64,000 nt of DNA from Gammaproteobacteria bacterium (GCA_028284675.1 JANQRI010000032.1:62001-126000), one strand, 5' to 3'. Counted from the stretch's first letter, positions 53,193 to 63,035 are shown. Program-made: numbers and translations. Notes: generated by a model not told the origin, from the letters alone.

Positions 53193-53567
53193 ATGAACGC
53201 CGTGCTGACAGAGTCTGAAAATAATGGAAGCGTTTCGCTGGTGTGGGAAACGATATGTAATATTGATGAGCTTGTTCCTAATATTGGTGCCAGAGCGTTA
53301 TTGGGTGATACCCAGATCGCACTGTTCAAAGTGGATGACAACGTTTATGCAATTGATGCTTATGACCCTTTCAGTGAAGCAGCCGTGCTTTCCCGTGGAA
53401 TAGTGGGTGATCTGAAGTCCGAAATTGTCGTTGCATCCCCTATCTATAAACAGCACTTTAGTCTGAAAACAGGTATTTGTATTGAGGACCCGTCAGTCAA
53501 CGTAAAAGCGTATGCAGTGAGGGTTGTAGATAATATGGTGCAGCTTGGTTATGAGCCTAAAGATTAA
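53193..53567 (+). CDS. nirD: Nitrite reductase small subunit
   Basis: 124 residues, a Rieske-like fold without the Cys/His ligands, as usual for NirD (WETICNIDELVPNIGARALL, VYAIDAYDPFSEAAVLSRGI, SPIYKQHFSLKTGICIED). 12 bases after nirB. Forms the NirBD complex with it. All hallmarks match; no sign of damage. Confidence 0.93.
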   Translation: MNAVLTESENNGSVSLVWETICNIDELVPNIGARALLGDTQIALFKVDDNVYAIDAYDPFSEAAVLSRGIVGDLKSEIVVASPIYKQHFSLKTGICIEDPSVNVKAYAVRVVDNMVQLGYEPKD

Positions 53568-53608
53568 TGGCTGCGTTTGTTTATTATTATTTCGGTTTAT
53601 AAATCATT

Positions 53609-55792
53609 ATGCTTTTTGGACGCCGTAAGAAAAACCCGATTAAAATAGCCGACAAAGGTGTTGTCGAATGGAAATATACCACATGTGGTTATTGTTCTGT
53701 CGGCTGTTCGGTTGAGGTGGGTTTGAATGATCAGGGTAAGCCGGTAACCACACGCGGTGTTGGTGGTGCGGATGTAAACCGCGGCAAGCTCTGCATCAAA
53801 GGGTTAACCGAAGCGCAGGTCTTTCAGGCGTCCGGTCGCGGCTCAGACCCTTTAATTAGAGATAAAACATTTCAGGATTGGCAAACCACCAGCTGGGACA
53901 CTGCACTGGACAGGGTCGCAGAGGAATTCAAGCGCATTCAGCAGCAATACGGCCGTGACTCTCTCGGTATTATCTCGACAGGGCAGATAATGACTGAAGA
54001 ATTTTATACTCTTGGGAAACTGGTTCGTGGCGTAATAGGCACAAACAATTATGACGGCAATACGACTTTATGTATGGCTTCTGCGGTTGCCGGTTATAAG
54101 CGCTCTTTTGGTTCGGATGGTCCTCCCGGGTGCTATGATGATTTTGAACATACCGAGTGCCTGTTGGCTTTCGGCTCAAACCTGCCCGAACAACATCCGA
54201 TTATTTACTGGCGTTTGAAAGAAGCGTTGGAGAAACGCAAATTCCCGGTGATTGTGGTTGATCCGCGAGTGACGATGTTTGCTCAGTTCGCCGATATTCA
54301 TTTGCCGATTACTCCGGGTACTGATCTGGTACTGCTGAATAGTCTTGCGCATGTTATTTTTGCGGAAGGTCTGGAAGACAAGGAATACATTAAACAGAAT
54401 TGCAATGGTTATGAAGAATTTGCAGAGCTGGTAAAAGATTATGATCCGGTCAGTGCTGCGAAAATTTGTGGAATTGATGAAGATACGATTCGTAATGTTG
54501 CCCGTTTGTATGCAAAAGCAGGGAGTGCGATGGCGATATGGACGATGGGGATCAATCAAAGTACGCATGGCACCGATGGCGTCTGCGGAATCAATAATCT
54601 GAATTTGATTACCGGTAATATTGGTATTCCCGGCGGCACGAGTTTATCGATCACCGGGCAGTGCAATGCGATGGGCACACGAGAGTGGTCTTCCTGTTCA
54701 GGTCTGCCGGGATACCGTGCGTTGGAAAACCCCAAGCACCGTGAAGAAGTAGGCCGGTTTTGGGGTGTTGACCCGGAATTTTTTCCGGAAAAACGCGGTT
54801 TATTCCAAACAGATATCTTTCCCGCAATTGAAACCGGACAAATCAAAGCGCTTTGGATTGTTGCGACCAATCCAATGACCTCGATGCCGAATTCGCCGCG
54901 TATTCGTAAAACACTGGAAAAGCTTGAATTCTGCGTGGTGCAGGATACTTACAAAGATGTTGAGACCACGCAATATGCGCATGTTTATCTGCCTGGCGCG
55001 GTATGGGCCGAAAAGGAAGGTTGTTTTACCAATACTGAGCGCCGTGTCAATATTACCCGCCCGGTCGTGGCGCCATTTGAAAACTCCAAACCGGATCACT
55101 GGATATTCAGCCAGTTGGCAAAACGCTGGGAGCAGGGTAGAAAAATAAAATTCCCGGATACAACATCGGAAATTTTTGAGGAGATGAAGCAACTCTCCAA
55201 AGGCGATGACCGGATGCTGGATATTTCAGGCATGAGTCATGATTTAATTGAAGAAAAACGCGGTATCCAGTGGCCGATGCGCGAAGATGACAGCGGTGGT
55301 ACTCCGCGCTTATATTCCGACGGTAAATTTCAATTCGCAGATGGCAAAGCGAAGTTGCTGGCAATGCCGTATATTGAAAATAATGAACGCCCGGATGAAG
55401 ATTTCCCGTTCTGGTTGAACAGTGGCCGGGTCGTCGAGCATTTTCATACGCGTACCAAAACCGGCAAAGTCGGTAACTGTAATAAATTCAGTCCGACACC
55501 ATATATGGAAATGAATCCTGATGCGGCTGAAGAGCTGGGTGTCAGCCATATGAACTATGTTCGTTTGGTTTCACGCCGTGGTGATGCTGTTGTGATGGTG
55601 CAGCTGACGCAAAGAGTGCCGTATAACATGGTCTTTATTCCGTTTCACTTTCATGATTGTGTGAATCGTTTATCGTTGGGCCTGTTGGACCCGTATTCCA
55701 GGCAGCCGGCATTCAAGCAGTGCGCGGTACGCATTGAGGATGTGGATCAGACCGAAGCAGCGCGTCTGAATGTTGAAATGCGGACATTTTGA
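53609..55792 (+). CDS. nasA: Molybdenum-bis-MGD nitrate reductase catalytic subunit (NasA-like)
   Basis: 727 residues, shorter than NasA of Klebsiella (about 860) because it lacks the C-terminal [2Fe-2S] domain. N-terminal [4Fe-4S] cysteines 26, 29, 33 and 62 (TTCGYCSVGCSV and KLCIKG). Cys155 in TTLCMASAVAGYKRSFGSDG is at the position of the molybdenum ligand in NapA/Nas. Reduces nitrate to nitrite; electrons probably come from the next gene's subunit rather than from NasB. Confidence 0.9.
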   Translation: MLFGRRKKNPIKIADKGVVEWKYTTCGYCSVGCSVEVGLNDQGKPVTTRGVGGADVNRGKLCIKGLTEAQVFQASGRGSDPLIRDKTFQDWQTTSWDTALDRVAEEFKRIQQQYGRDSLGIISTGQIMTEEFYTLGKLVRGVIGTNNYDGNTTLCMASAVAGYKRSFGSDGPPGCYDDFEHTECLLAFGSNLPEQHPIIYWRLKEALEKRKFPVIVVDPRVTMFAQFADIHLPITPGTDLVLLNSLAHVIFAEGLEDKEYIKQNCNGYEEFAELVKDYDPVSAAKICGIDEDTIRNVARLYAKAGSAMAIWTMGINQSTHGTDGVCGINNLNLITGNIGIPGGTSLSITGQCNAMGTREWSSCSGLPGYRALENPKHREEVGRFWGVDPEFFPEKRGLFQTDIFPAIETGQIKALWIVATNPMTSMPNSPRIRKTLEKLEFCVVQDTYKDVETTQYAHVYLPGAVWAEKEGCFTNTERRVNITRPVVAPFENSKPDHWIFSQLAKRWEQGRKIKFPDTTSEIFEEMKQLSKGDDRMLDISGMSHDLIEEKRGIQWPMREDDSGGTPRLYSDGKFQFADGKAKLLAMPYIENNERPDEDFPFWLNSGRVVEHFHTRTKTGKVGNCNKFSPTPYMEMNPDAAEELGVSHMNYVRLVSRRGDAVVMVQLTQRVPYNMVFIPFHFHDCVNRLSLGLLDPYSRQPAFKQCAVRIEDVDQTEAARLNVEMRTF

Positions 55793-55803
55793 TTGGAGAG
55801 CAT

Positions 55804-57663
55804 ATGTTTCCGGTAAGAGACGACGAACCCGAGTACGCCAAGCTTAAAGATCCTGAATCGCAGGAATACAATCGTTACGGCAATCCTATTCAGCTGGATC
55901 GTCATTCTGACGGTACGGTAAGCCTCAGAATTAACGGTGACGACAGTATTGGCCCAAACCCCAATCGCAACAAACAACATGCTTTTCACTTTACCGCGGA
56001 TAACTGCATCGGCTGTCATGCCTGTGAAGCGGCATGTAGTGAAAAGAATGATTTGCCACCGCACCTGAGTTTTCGTTCGGTTGGGTATGTGGAAGGCGGT
56101 ACGTTTCCGGATTACACCCGAATGAATATTTCGATGGCCTGTAATCACTGTGATGATCCGGTTTGTCTGAAAGGTTGTCCGACACGCGCTTACACCAAAC
56201 ATCCTGAGTATGGTGCGGTCATTCAGGATCCGGATATCTGTTTTGGCTGCGGTTACTGTACCTGGGTGTGCCCTTATAACGCGCCTCAGCTTGATCCGAT
56301 AAACGGCCAGGTAGAAAAATGTAATATGTGTGTGGATCGTCTGGAAGTGGGATTGAAGCCGGCATGTGTTGCAGCCTGTGTGGGTAATGCACTGGACTTT
56401 GGTGTAGTGGAAAATATGCCCGAGAACCGTGATCAAATTGAAACCCAGATACCCGGATTTCCCGATCCGCAAATCAGCAAACCGAATATTCGTTTCCAGC
56501 AAGTTAAAACCATGCCGAGAGAGGTGACCCGTACCGACTCTATGCCGGTTAAATATCACCAGGATACGGCGAGTGGTGTTTATAAGCCGTCAGTGGATCA
56601 AAAAGAAGGCAAGGAAAAATTCTGGAATCTGCCGCGTTTGTCTTCGCGTGAAAACCCGCTGGTGTTTTTTACCCTCGCAACCCAAGCGGCAATCGGTGCA
56701 TTTATGATTGCATATCTTGGTGGTTTGTTAGGTTTGGAAAGTATCAACGTCGTTACCGGCTCTATCGCTTATGCCCCGTTGTTATTACTGGTGTTGGCAT
56801 TGATTGGTGCCGGATTGTTTTTATCAACCACGCATCTGGGCAAACCGATACGGTTTTATCGCGGCTTTAATAATTTACGACACTCGCCGGTTAGCCGGGA
56901 GGGCTTGGGTGTGGTTATTTTTCAGGCCTGTGTGGGCTTACATTTATTGTGTATGTTGCCTGCAAATGGGTTATTTCAAACGATACTTCCGGCCGAACTT
57001 GCGGTGCAACTGGTTTCTATAACGCAGGCCCCGGCAGCTGTTTTTGGAGGCCTGGCGGTACCGGCAGGTTTAATTGCGCTATATTATATGTATCGCTGTT
57101 ATTGTATTAAGGCACGCCCTTTTTGGAATCACTGGCATGCAGCCGCGACGTTTTACGGTAATATGCTCAGCTTGGGCGGGCTCATCGTCGGACTGGCCGG
57201 TATTCCGGTATTTTTAGTGGGAGGTATTGACTATTCCGGTTTGATTATGGTGCTCGCATCCGTAGTGGTTACAGGTCTTTTGTTGGAAGCGGTCGGCTTA
57301 TTCTTTCATGCAAAAGCAATGCGGGCTGCCGAACACGAAGGCGCGGTTTCGCATTACATTCAGCGCACAACTTTTGGTAAAACATATTATGCCCGAAATG
57401 TTCTATTGGTCTTAAATATAGTGACTGCCATCATATTAGGGGTAACCGGTATTACAGGCATTTGGGCACTGACTCTATTGGGAGGTCTGGCATTGTTTGT
57501 ATTATGCGCAGCGGTAGTCGGACGTGCATTGTTTTATGTGCTGGTTATTCCAACTACAATGCCGGGAGCGTTTTTCTGGAAAAACAAGGCATTTGAACAG
57601 CATGCACGCGACATAGGCCTGGCCGCCAATCCACAGGTGGGAGTGGCGATGGATCACCACTAG
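55804..57663 (+). CDS. Fused four-cluster ferredoxin and DmsC-type membrane anchor
   Basis: 619 residues from the ATG at 55804, after TTGGAGAGC. Residues about 55-205 carry the sixteen cysteines of a DmsB-type four [4Fe-4S] domain (DNCIGCHACEAACSE, MACNHCDDPVCLKGCPT, CFGCGYCTWVCPYNA, EKCNMC and PACVAACVG). Residues about 285-590 are an eight-TM DmsC-like anchor. A single polypeptide thus replaces two Dms subunits. It should take quinol electrons to the nitrate reductase encoded just upstream (11-base gap). Confidence 0.9.
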   Translation: MFPVRDDEPEYAKLKDPESQEYNRYGNPIQLDRHSDGTVSLRINGDDSIGPNPNRNKQHAFHFTADNCIGCHACEAACSEKNDLPPHLSFRSVGYVEGGTFPDYTRMNISMACNHCDDPVCLKGCPTRAYTKHPEYGAVIQDPDICFGCGYCTWVCPYNAPQLDPINGQVEKCNMCVDRLEVGLKPACVAACVGNALDFGVVENMPENRDQIETQIPGFPDPQISKPNIRFQQVKTMPREVTRTDSMPVKYHQDTASGVYKPSVDQKEGKEKFWNLPRLSSRENPLVFFTLATQAAIGAFMIAYLGGLLGLESINVVTGSIAYAPLLLLVLALIGAGLFLSTTHLGKPIRFYRGFNNLRHSPVSREGLGVVIFQACVGLHLLCMLPANGLFQTILPAELAVQLVSITQAPAAVFGGLAVPAGLIALYYMYRCYCIKARPFWNHWHAAATFYGNMLSLGGLIVGLAGIPVFLVGGIDYSGLIMVLASVVVTGLLLEAVGLFFHAKAMRAAEHEGAVSHYIQRTTFGKTYYARNVLLVLNIVTAIILGVTGITGIWALTLLGGLALFVLCAAVVGRALFYVLVIPTTMPGAFFWKNKAFEQHARDIGLAANPQVGVAMDHH

Positions 57664-57674
57664 GTTTCGGTGAA

Positions 57675-59138
57675 GTGCAGTACCTTCCTTTATTTGTTAG
57701 TTTGCATCACAGAGTGTGTTTAGTCGTCGGCGGTGGCGAGGTTGCCGCACGCAAAATAGAACTGCTGTTGCGTGCCGGTGCGCAAGTCTATGTAATTGCG
57801 CCGGAGTTGTGCCCGGTGTTGAATAGCCAGCGCCAGGAAAACCGTATTACCCATATTTCAGGCTCTTTCGAAAATCACGATGCGGCTCAATTGCCTGCTC
57901 GTATAACATTGATCATTGCAGCGACCAATCAGGATACAGTCAATCGTAAAGTGTTCGAATACGCCCGCGCATTAAATGTTCCGGTAAATGTTGTCGATAC
58001 ACCCGCATTATGTGATTTTACGTTCGGTGCGATTGTTGATCGGGATCCGGTGCTGGTTGCAATCTCCAGTGGCGGCAGTGCGCCGGTGCTTGCACGAAGT
58101 ATTCGTTCCATTATAGAAGCACATCTGCCGGCAGGATTCGGTCAATTTATAAAACTCATAAATAAATTTCGTGACAAAATACAAGCGCTATATAAAACCG
58201 AGGATGAACAGCAAACATTTTATCGCGATTTACTGCAGGGGCCTGCTGCTGAATCAGGTATGAGCGGGCAGTTGATGCTTGCCGAACAAGTAATAAAAGA
58301 CCGCATGCAATATACTGAAGCGAATGAAATACCAAATCGTGCGGGAGAAGTTTATTTGATCGGTGCCGGACCCGGAGCAGCGGATTTATTGACGTTTCGT
58401 GCATTACGGTTACTGAGAAAAGCTGATGTTATTCTGTATGATCGCCTGGTTTCGTCAGAAATTCTGGAAATGGCGAAACCCGATGCGGAACGTTTTTATG
58501 TTGGCAAGCAGCCGGATAACCACTGTGTTCCGCAAAATAAAATTAATGAGATGTTGCTTAGTTTTGCCCGGCAGGGAAAAAACATTGCCAGACTAAAAGG
58601 TGGTGATCCTTTTGTGTTTGGCCGCGGTGCAGAAGAGGCTCAGGCACTGGCTCAACAGGGTATAAGTTTTCAGGTTGTTCCGGGAATTACATCTGCCGCA
58701 GGCTGTGGCGCTTATGCCGGAATACCATTGACACACCGCGATTATGCACAGGCCTGCCGTTTTGTAACCGGTCATACTAAAGACGGTCAGCTCAGCCTTG
58801 ATTGGGCCGGTTTGGCAACCGAGGCCGAAACTCTGGTTTTTTACATGGGCCTGAAAAACCTCGGGACGATTTGCAGTAAGCTGATTGAGCACGGTTTGCC
58901 GGATGATTTTCCGGTAGCGATCATTGAACAGGGTACAACTGCACGGCAACGTGTATTTATCGAATCGCTAACATCCGCGCCAGACAAAGCCTTAAACGAA
59001 AAGCTGCAGTCGCCGTGCCTGATCATAATCGGTAAAGTCGTGCAGCTGCACAAGCAATTGAGTTGGCATGATCCGGCAGCCTCCGCCGGTATCTGTGCGA
59101 TTATGGAGGCCGGTTTGACTGATGTTGCCGTTTTTTAA
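57675..59138 (+). CDS. cysG: Siroheme synthase (CysG, bifunctional)
   Basis: 487 residues from a GTG. N-terminal Met8-like NAD-dependent dehydrogenase/ferrochelatase (VCLVVGGGEVAARKIELLLR), then uroporphyrinogen-III methyltransferase (YLIGAGPGAADLLTFRALRL, ARLKGGDPFVFGRGAEEAQA, VVPGITSAAG). Makes siroheme for NirB. Last gene of the nitrate operon, 11 bases after the anchor gene. Confidence 0.95.
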   Translation: MQYLPLFVSLHHRVCLVVGGGEVAARKIELLLRAGAQVYVIAPELCPVLNSQRQENRITHISGSFENHDAAQLPARITLIIAATNQDTVNRKVFEYARALNVPVNVVDTPALCDFTFGAIVDRDPVLVAISSGGSAPVLARSIRSIIEAHLPAGFGQFIKLINKFRDKIQALYKTEDEQQTFYRDLLQGPAAESGMSGQLMLAEQVIKDRMQYTEANEIPNRAGEVYLIGAGPGAADLLTFRALRLLRKADVILYDRLVSSEILEMAKPDAERFYVGKQPDNHCVPQNKINEMLLSFARQGKNIARLKGGDPFVFGRGAEEAQALAQQGISFQVVPGITSAAGCGAYAGIPLTHRDYAQACRFVTGHTKDGQLSLDWAGLATEAETLVFYMGLKNLGTICSKLIEHGLPDDFPVAIIEQGTTARQRVFIESLTSAPDKALNEKLQSPCLIIIGKVVQLHKQLSWHDPAASAGICAIMEAGLTDVAVF

Positions 59139-59188
59139 TGGGATAGGTTCTAGTGATTGCCTGCACATACCGAACATGATAAAAGTGC

Positions 59189-59470
59189 ATGGTTATGAGC
59201 GGGGATGCTGAAAATTATCACGAAATGCCTGGTGACGTGGTTGATGCAATACGTCGCGGCCGTAAAATAGAGGCAATAAAAGCATTGCGGGAAGTGCAGC
59301 AGTTAAGCCTGAAGCAGGCCAAGCATGCGGTTGAAAAATATATCAGGGACAACCCGTCAGTTGCTGAAAGTTATCAGGCATCCAGGCCGGATTCAGGTAT
59401 CGGGCGCTTATTAATCATCGTTATCGTGCTGTTTGCGCTTTACTATGGTTTTCGCTGGGTATCGGCTTAA
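59189..59470 (+). CDS. Ribosomal L7/L12 C-terminal-like membrane protein, 93 aa
   Basis: Residues about 15-55 match the C-terminal domain of ribosomal protein L7/L12 (VVDAIRRGRKIEAIKALREV, SLKQAKHAVEKYI); residues about 70-88 form one TM helix. A membrane-bound L7/L12-like domain is found in small proteins of unknown role in Proteobacteria. Start either ATG 59189 or 59195. Same strand as cysG and 50 bases on. Confidence 0.75.
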   Translation: MVMSGDAENYHEMPGDVVDAIRRGRKIEAIKALREVQQLSLKQAKHAVEKYIRDNPSVAESYQASRPDSGIGRLLIIVIVLFALYYGFRWVSA

Positions 59471-59487
59471 GTTTTCAGCTCTGTACG

Positions 59488-59853
59488 ATGGCGGAAATAT
59501 TATTCAAACTAAAAGGTGTGCCTGAAGAAGAGGCAAACGAAGTGCGTGAGTTGCTGGATAGTAATCATATCGCTTACTATGAAACGCCGGGTGGTATTTT
59601 CGGTATTTCGATGGCGGCTATCTGGTTAAAAGATGATACGCAGCTTATGAATGCGCAGGCATTAATGGATGACTATCATAAAGCCAGAGAGCTTCGTGTA
59701 AAAGAAGAATATGAAGTGTTAAAAAAAAGTGGCAAGCTGGAGACCACATTCGATAAGCTGCGGCAGGACCCTATTCAGTTTGCGATGTATATAGCAGCCA
59801 TACTGATTATATTGTATTTTACTGTTAAACCATTCTTTTACTTTGGTGATTAA
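59488..59853 (+). CDS. DUF6164 family membrane protein
   Basis: 121 residues. The DUF6164 pattern is clear: EILFKLKGVPEEEANEVREL, then YYETPGGIFGISMAAIWL, ending in one C-terminal TM (AMYIAAILIILYFTVKPFF). Function unknown. 17 bases after the L7/L12-like gene, so the two may form an operon. Both are small membrane proteins. Confidence 0.85.
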   Translation: MAEILFKLKGVPEEEANEVRELLDSNHIAYYETPGGIFGISMAAIWLKDDTQLMNAQALMDDYHKARELRVKEEYEVLKKSGKLETTFDKLRQDPIQFAMYIAAILIILYFTVKPFFYFGD

Positions 59854-59859
59854 AGCACT

Positions 59860-60777
59860 ATGAAATACCACTATTTTACCGCAAATGTGTTTAGTGAAAA
59901 AATTTTCGGTGGAGCTCAAATCGCGGTTTTCCCGGAAGCAGAAGGGCTTACTGAGACTCAAATGCAGCTGATAGCAAGAGAGTTTAGCCTTTCGGAGACT
60001 GTTTTTTTATTTTCACCTGATAAAGCTGAAAATGCTTGCCGGGTTAGAATATTTTCCCCATTAAAAGAAGTTGATTTCGGTAGTCATACCATTATGGCGA
60101 CCGCTTTTATACTGGCACAAACTCATAAAGTGTCACTCAATGGAAAACATACTCCACTGGTTTTAGAGTTAAATGCAGGTGAAGTGAACGCATATGTAAC
60201 TAAAAACGGGCATAACACAACGATGCTGCAGTTTTCCAGGAGCGTAAAACCCAGCATTGATAACTATGTGCCTGAAACAGCAGAAATTGCGAAGATGCTG
60301 TCTTTAAAAGAAACTGATTTGGCTACGCATAAATATAAGATATTGTTATCTTCAGCGGAGAATATTTACCTGGTCGTACCAGTGAAGTCTTTGGCTGCGG
60401 TGCGTGCGGCTGCTTTTGATTACAAGGCATGGAGTATGAGTATGGCACCCAGCACTCTGGCCAATAATATATTACTGTTTTCAACACAAACAAGTAACGG
60501 GGCTTCTGACTTTCATGCACGTTTGCTGGGACCGGATATCGGTGTACATGAAGATCCGCCGATTGGTGCTGCGATACCGGCATTTGTCGCTTATCTGTGT
60601 GCGCATGAACATATCAGTAAAGGAACCCATGCGTTTACTACAGAGCGTGGTGATTCAAGTGTTCGCCAAAGTCTTTTGAATATTGAAATGGACAATGCAG
60701 GCTCTGAAAATATTCAAATGCGTGTCGGTGGGCCTGCGGTTTTGGTGTCATCCGGACAGATGGAAGTGCCTGCATAG
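59860..60777 (+). CDS. PhzF-family isomerase-like protein
   Basis: 305 residues. N-terminal YHYFTANVFSEKIFGGAQIA is typical. The catalytic Glu lies in FSLSETVFLFSP, and VDFGSHTIMATAFIL is the second half-site strand. PhzF-fold enzymes isomerise or act as epimerases on small cyclic metabolites; only some make phenazine precursors, and no phz genes are here. 6 bases after DUF6164 and 5 bases before the GIY-YIG gene. Confidence 0.9.
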   Translation: MKYHYFTANVFSEKIFGGAQIAVFPEAEGLTETQMQLIAREFSLSETVFLFSPDKAENACRVRIFSPLKEVDFGSHTIMATAFILAQTHKVSLNGKHTPLVLELNAGEVNAYVTKNGHNTTMLQFSRSVKPSIDNYVPETAEIAKMLSLKETDLATHKYKILLSSAENIYLVVPVKSLAAVRAAAFDYKAWSMSMAPSTLANNILLFSTQTSNGASDFHARLLGPDIGVHEDPPIGAAIPAFVAYLCAHEHISKGTHAFTTERGDSSVRQSLLNIEMDNAGSENIQMRVGGPAVLVSSGQMEVPA

Positions 60778-60782
60778 CTTTT

Positions 60783-61061
60783 ATGAGTGATTGGTATTTG
60801 TATCTTATAAGAACCCGTAACGGCAGTTTGTATACCGGCATTACGACCGATGTAACACGGCGCATCACTGAGCATCGTCAAAATAAAGGCTCGAAGTATC
60901 TGCGGGGACGCGGTCCGTTGCGGCTGGTTTTTAAAGCAAAGATTGGCAGCCAGAGTGCCGCATCTAAAATAGAGGCAAAGGTTAAACGTTTGTCGAAAGC
61001 CGGAAAAGAGGCATTGGTTGCCGGTACAGCATCAGATTTTTATGCAACTTACGGTTTTTAA
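60783..61061 (+). CDS. GIY-YIG nuclease superfamily protein (YhbQ-like)
   Basis: 92 residues. Begins WYLYLIRTRNGSLYTGITTD, the GIY-YIG core (Y-x-Y and T-G-I), then RRITEHRQNKGSKYLRGRGP and ASKIEAKVKRLSKAGKEAL. Small single-domain members of the YhbQ type; DNA binding or structure-specific cleavage is likely. Converges on the large minus-strand gene 6 bases on. Confidence 0.9.
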   Translation: MSDWYLYLIRTRNGSLYTGITTDVTRRITEHRQNKGSKYLRGRGPLRLVFKAKIGSQSAASKIEAKVKRLSKAGKEALVAGTASDFYATYGF

Positions 61062-61067
61062 CCAGCA

Positions 61068-62903
61068 CTAACGAACGATCTCCCGCTCACCGTCTCCACC
61101 TTGTTCCGGATATTTCTCCGCAATCGTAAGATTAGTTTCGTTAAGCTGGTCATTTTCCTTGTTGTAATCGGTTTGAAAGCTGGATAAGGCAATCTTGCCT
61201 AATGCAATCTCAGCCTTCAGGTTCTCCTGTCCGAGTGCGATAACAAACTTGGAGATATTTGAAACCAGTCCACCCAAAGCCGGTATCGCTTCCAGCAGAC
61301 CAATGATCTGGCTGAGCAGATCCAACGCGGAATCAATAATCGATAGAATACCGTCAAAATAATTATTAACAATATCGCCGGCGATTGTATTGATGAAATC
61401 TTTTTCGCTTTGGTGTCTGTTTTTCTCAAATTCACGCACTTCCTGCTCGAAAACACCGTTATAAATGGTAATAAAACTTTTTGTGGTGAATTTTTGGCCG
61501 CGGTTATCGATAAATGTCGCAAAAAAATCGATAACACCGTAATTACCCAATAGTTTGTAATTTCCTTCAAGTAAAGCGTTCGCAGGTAATCGAAAATTAC
61601 TGCGGCCGTCGATTCGAAGTTTTGGATTGATCGTGCGGTTATTGATTTTAAGTTTTATCGGGTGATTCAATGCGGTCACTGGTGTATTGATTCTGCCGCG
61701 AATACTGTTTACTGCCAGTACCACTGTCACCGGGCGGCCAATATCTTTTTTCTCGGGGTTATTTAACCGTATCTGCACAGCTCGTTGTTTAGAAATGATT
61801 GGTTTTGATCCCGGGATCGTGGTGATTTTCAGTTTATTGAGTAGCTGAATAGCGGCTATCAGTTTACCGATAGATATATATAGATCTCCAAACAGTGATA
61901 AAAACTGCTTTACGAGTGCTTTCAATATCATATCGGTCAGTGTTTTTGGTGTGCCGAACAGGGTATCAGGCAATGAGTCGAGGTTGTTTTTCACGGAGAT
62001 GGTTTTTTTTGCGGTGCCTGTATCGTAATCAGGCAGTTCAGCACGTTTTAGAATATTGCCGACTCTTTTAATTGAGAGGTCTACAAGTGTCGCAGAAGGG
62101 CTGGGCAGGGCTTTTATCAGAGTTTGCAGTACTGTGCTGTTTTGAATAAATTCTGTGATCGCAAGGGTTGTGGTTCTGACTGCATTAAACTGTGCGCTGA
62201 TTGTATTCAGAGCCTGGAAAAGCTGTATGCGTGTGTTAGGGTTCAGATAACCTAAATCCACGCCTGGGCTGATTGGAGGACTGGAGAATATTTCCAGGGA
62301 TTTTGCTTTGCTTCTGGGCACTGTTCGAATCAGCTCTCTGCCATCCCCGTCAATAAACCTTCCCGGTTCGAATCCAACTGCAGAGACTGTCACTTCAATA
62401 TTGAAAGTAAATTCGACTGCGCCCGGTTCATCACCGCCACGGGCGTTTACAATACCTTTTATAGTGTGTTTTTGCGGAGCTTTATCTGCGGTCAGCACAA
62501 TATTAAGTGTGGCGCTGATATTGCCGACATCATTGAATTTCGGATCTCTTTCTTCAAGATTTGCATGAAAAAAAACATTGATGATTGATTTTCTCTTTCG
62601 CTTGCCGAAATTTACCACACCATGATTTTGGTTGATTTTCTTTGATGATTTTTGTTTGCCTTTGGTTTTAAAAGTAAAGCATCGATTCACCACACGGGCG
62701 TCTTTCGCTATATCGCCGATATCGATTATGTTCTCGGGAGCCCAGCCCAGAAACTCCGGATCTATGGTCCAGTCATTGCCGATACCCCGGTTTTTCTTTG
62801 ATGGCCGAATCAGCCTGCCTTCCACGCTGACAATTTTTATGCCTACATTATAGTCTCGTTCAGTCATGCCTAAATGCTCCCCGACAGTGCGTATAATTTG
62901 CAT
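61068..62903 (-). CDS. Large unrecognised protein, 611 aa
   Basis: I do not recognise a family. No signal peptide or TM at the start. The N-terminal 200 residues are mixed beta with Lys-rich segments (NFGKRKRKSIINVFFHANLE); the middle is helical; residues about 380-480 contain an Ig-like or beta-sandwich pattern (AVQIRLNNPEKKDIGRPVTV, FRLPANALLEGNYKLLGNYG). The last 130 residues are helical, with IIDSALDLLSQIIGLLEAIP, a hydrophobic stretch that might be a membrane-active or oligomerising segment. Confidence 0.7.
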   Translation of the reverse strand: MQIIRTVGEHLGMTERDYNVGIKIVSVEGRLIRPSKKNRGIGNDWTIDPEFLGWAPENIIDIGDIAKDARVVNRCFTFKTKGKQKSSKKINQNHGVVNFGKRKRKSIINVFFHANLEERDPKFNDVGNISATLNIVLTADKAPQKHTIKGIVNARGGDEPGAVEFTFNIEVTVSAVGFEPGRFIDGDGRELIRTVPRSKAKSLEIFSSPPISPGVDLGYLNPNTRIQLFQALNTISAQFNAVRTTTLAITEFIQNSTVLQTLIKALPSPSATLVDLSIKRVGNILKRAELPDYDTGTAKKTISVKNNLDSLPDTLFGTPKTLTDMILKALVKQFLSLFGDLYISIGKLIAAIQLLNKLKITTIPGSKPIISKQRAVQIRLNNPEKKDIGRPVTVVLAVNSIRGRINTPVTALNHPIKLKINNRTINPKLRIDGRSNFRLPANALLEGNYKLLGNYGVIDFFATFIDNRGQKFTTKSFITIYNGVFEQEVREFEKNRHQSEKDFINTIAGDIVNNYFDGILSIIDSALDLLSQIIGLLEAIPALGGLVSNISKFVIALGQENLKAEIALGKIALSSFQTDYNKENDQLNETNLTIAEKYPEQGGDGEREIVR

Positions 62904-63035
62904 GTTTAACAGTACTACGGGGCGGCTGACGAAATGGTTCGTATTTTTGAAGATGTTGTTTTTAACTGGGAATTGTTCGAGTGCCGGTCTCGCGGTATAG
63001 TTGAGCAGGTCTTTTAATTTAATTGGAGGGAGCCT

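Noticed and set aside
55747..56559. Long minus-strand reading frame of 270 codons opposite the ferredoxin-DmsC gene
   Set aside because: It mirrors the codons of the strong plus-strand gene, has no ribosome-binding site and shows no family features.
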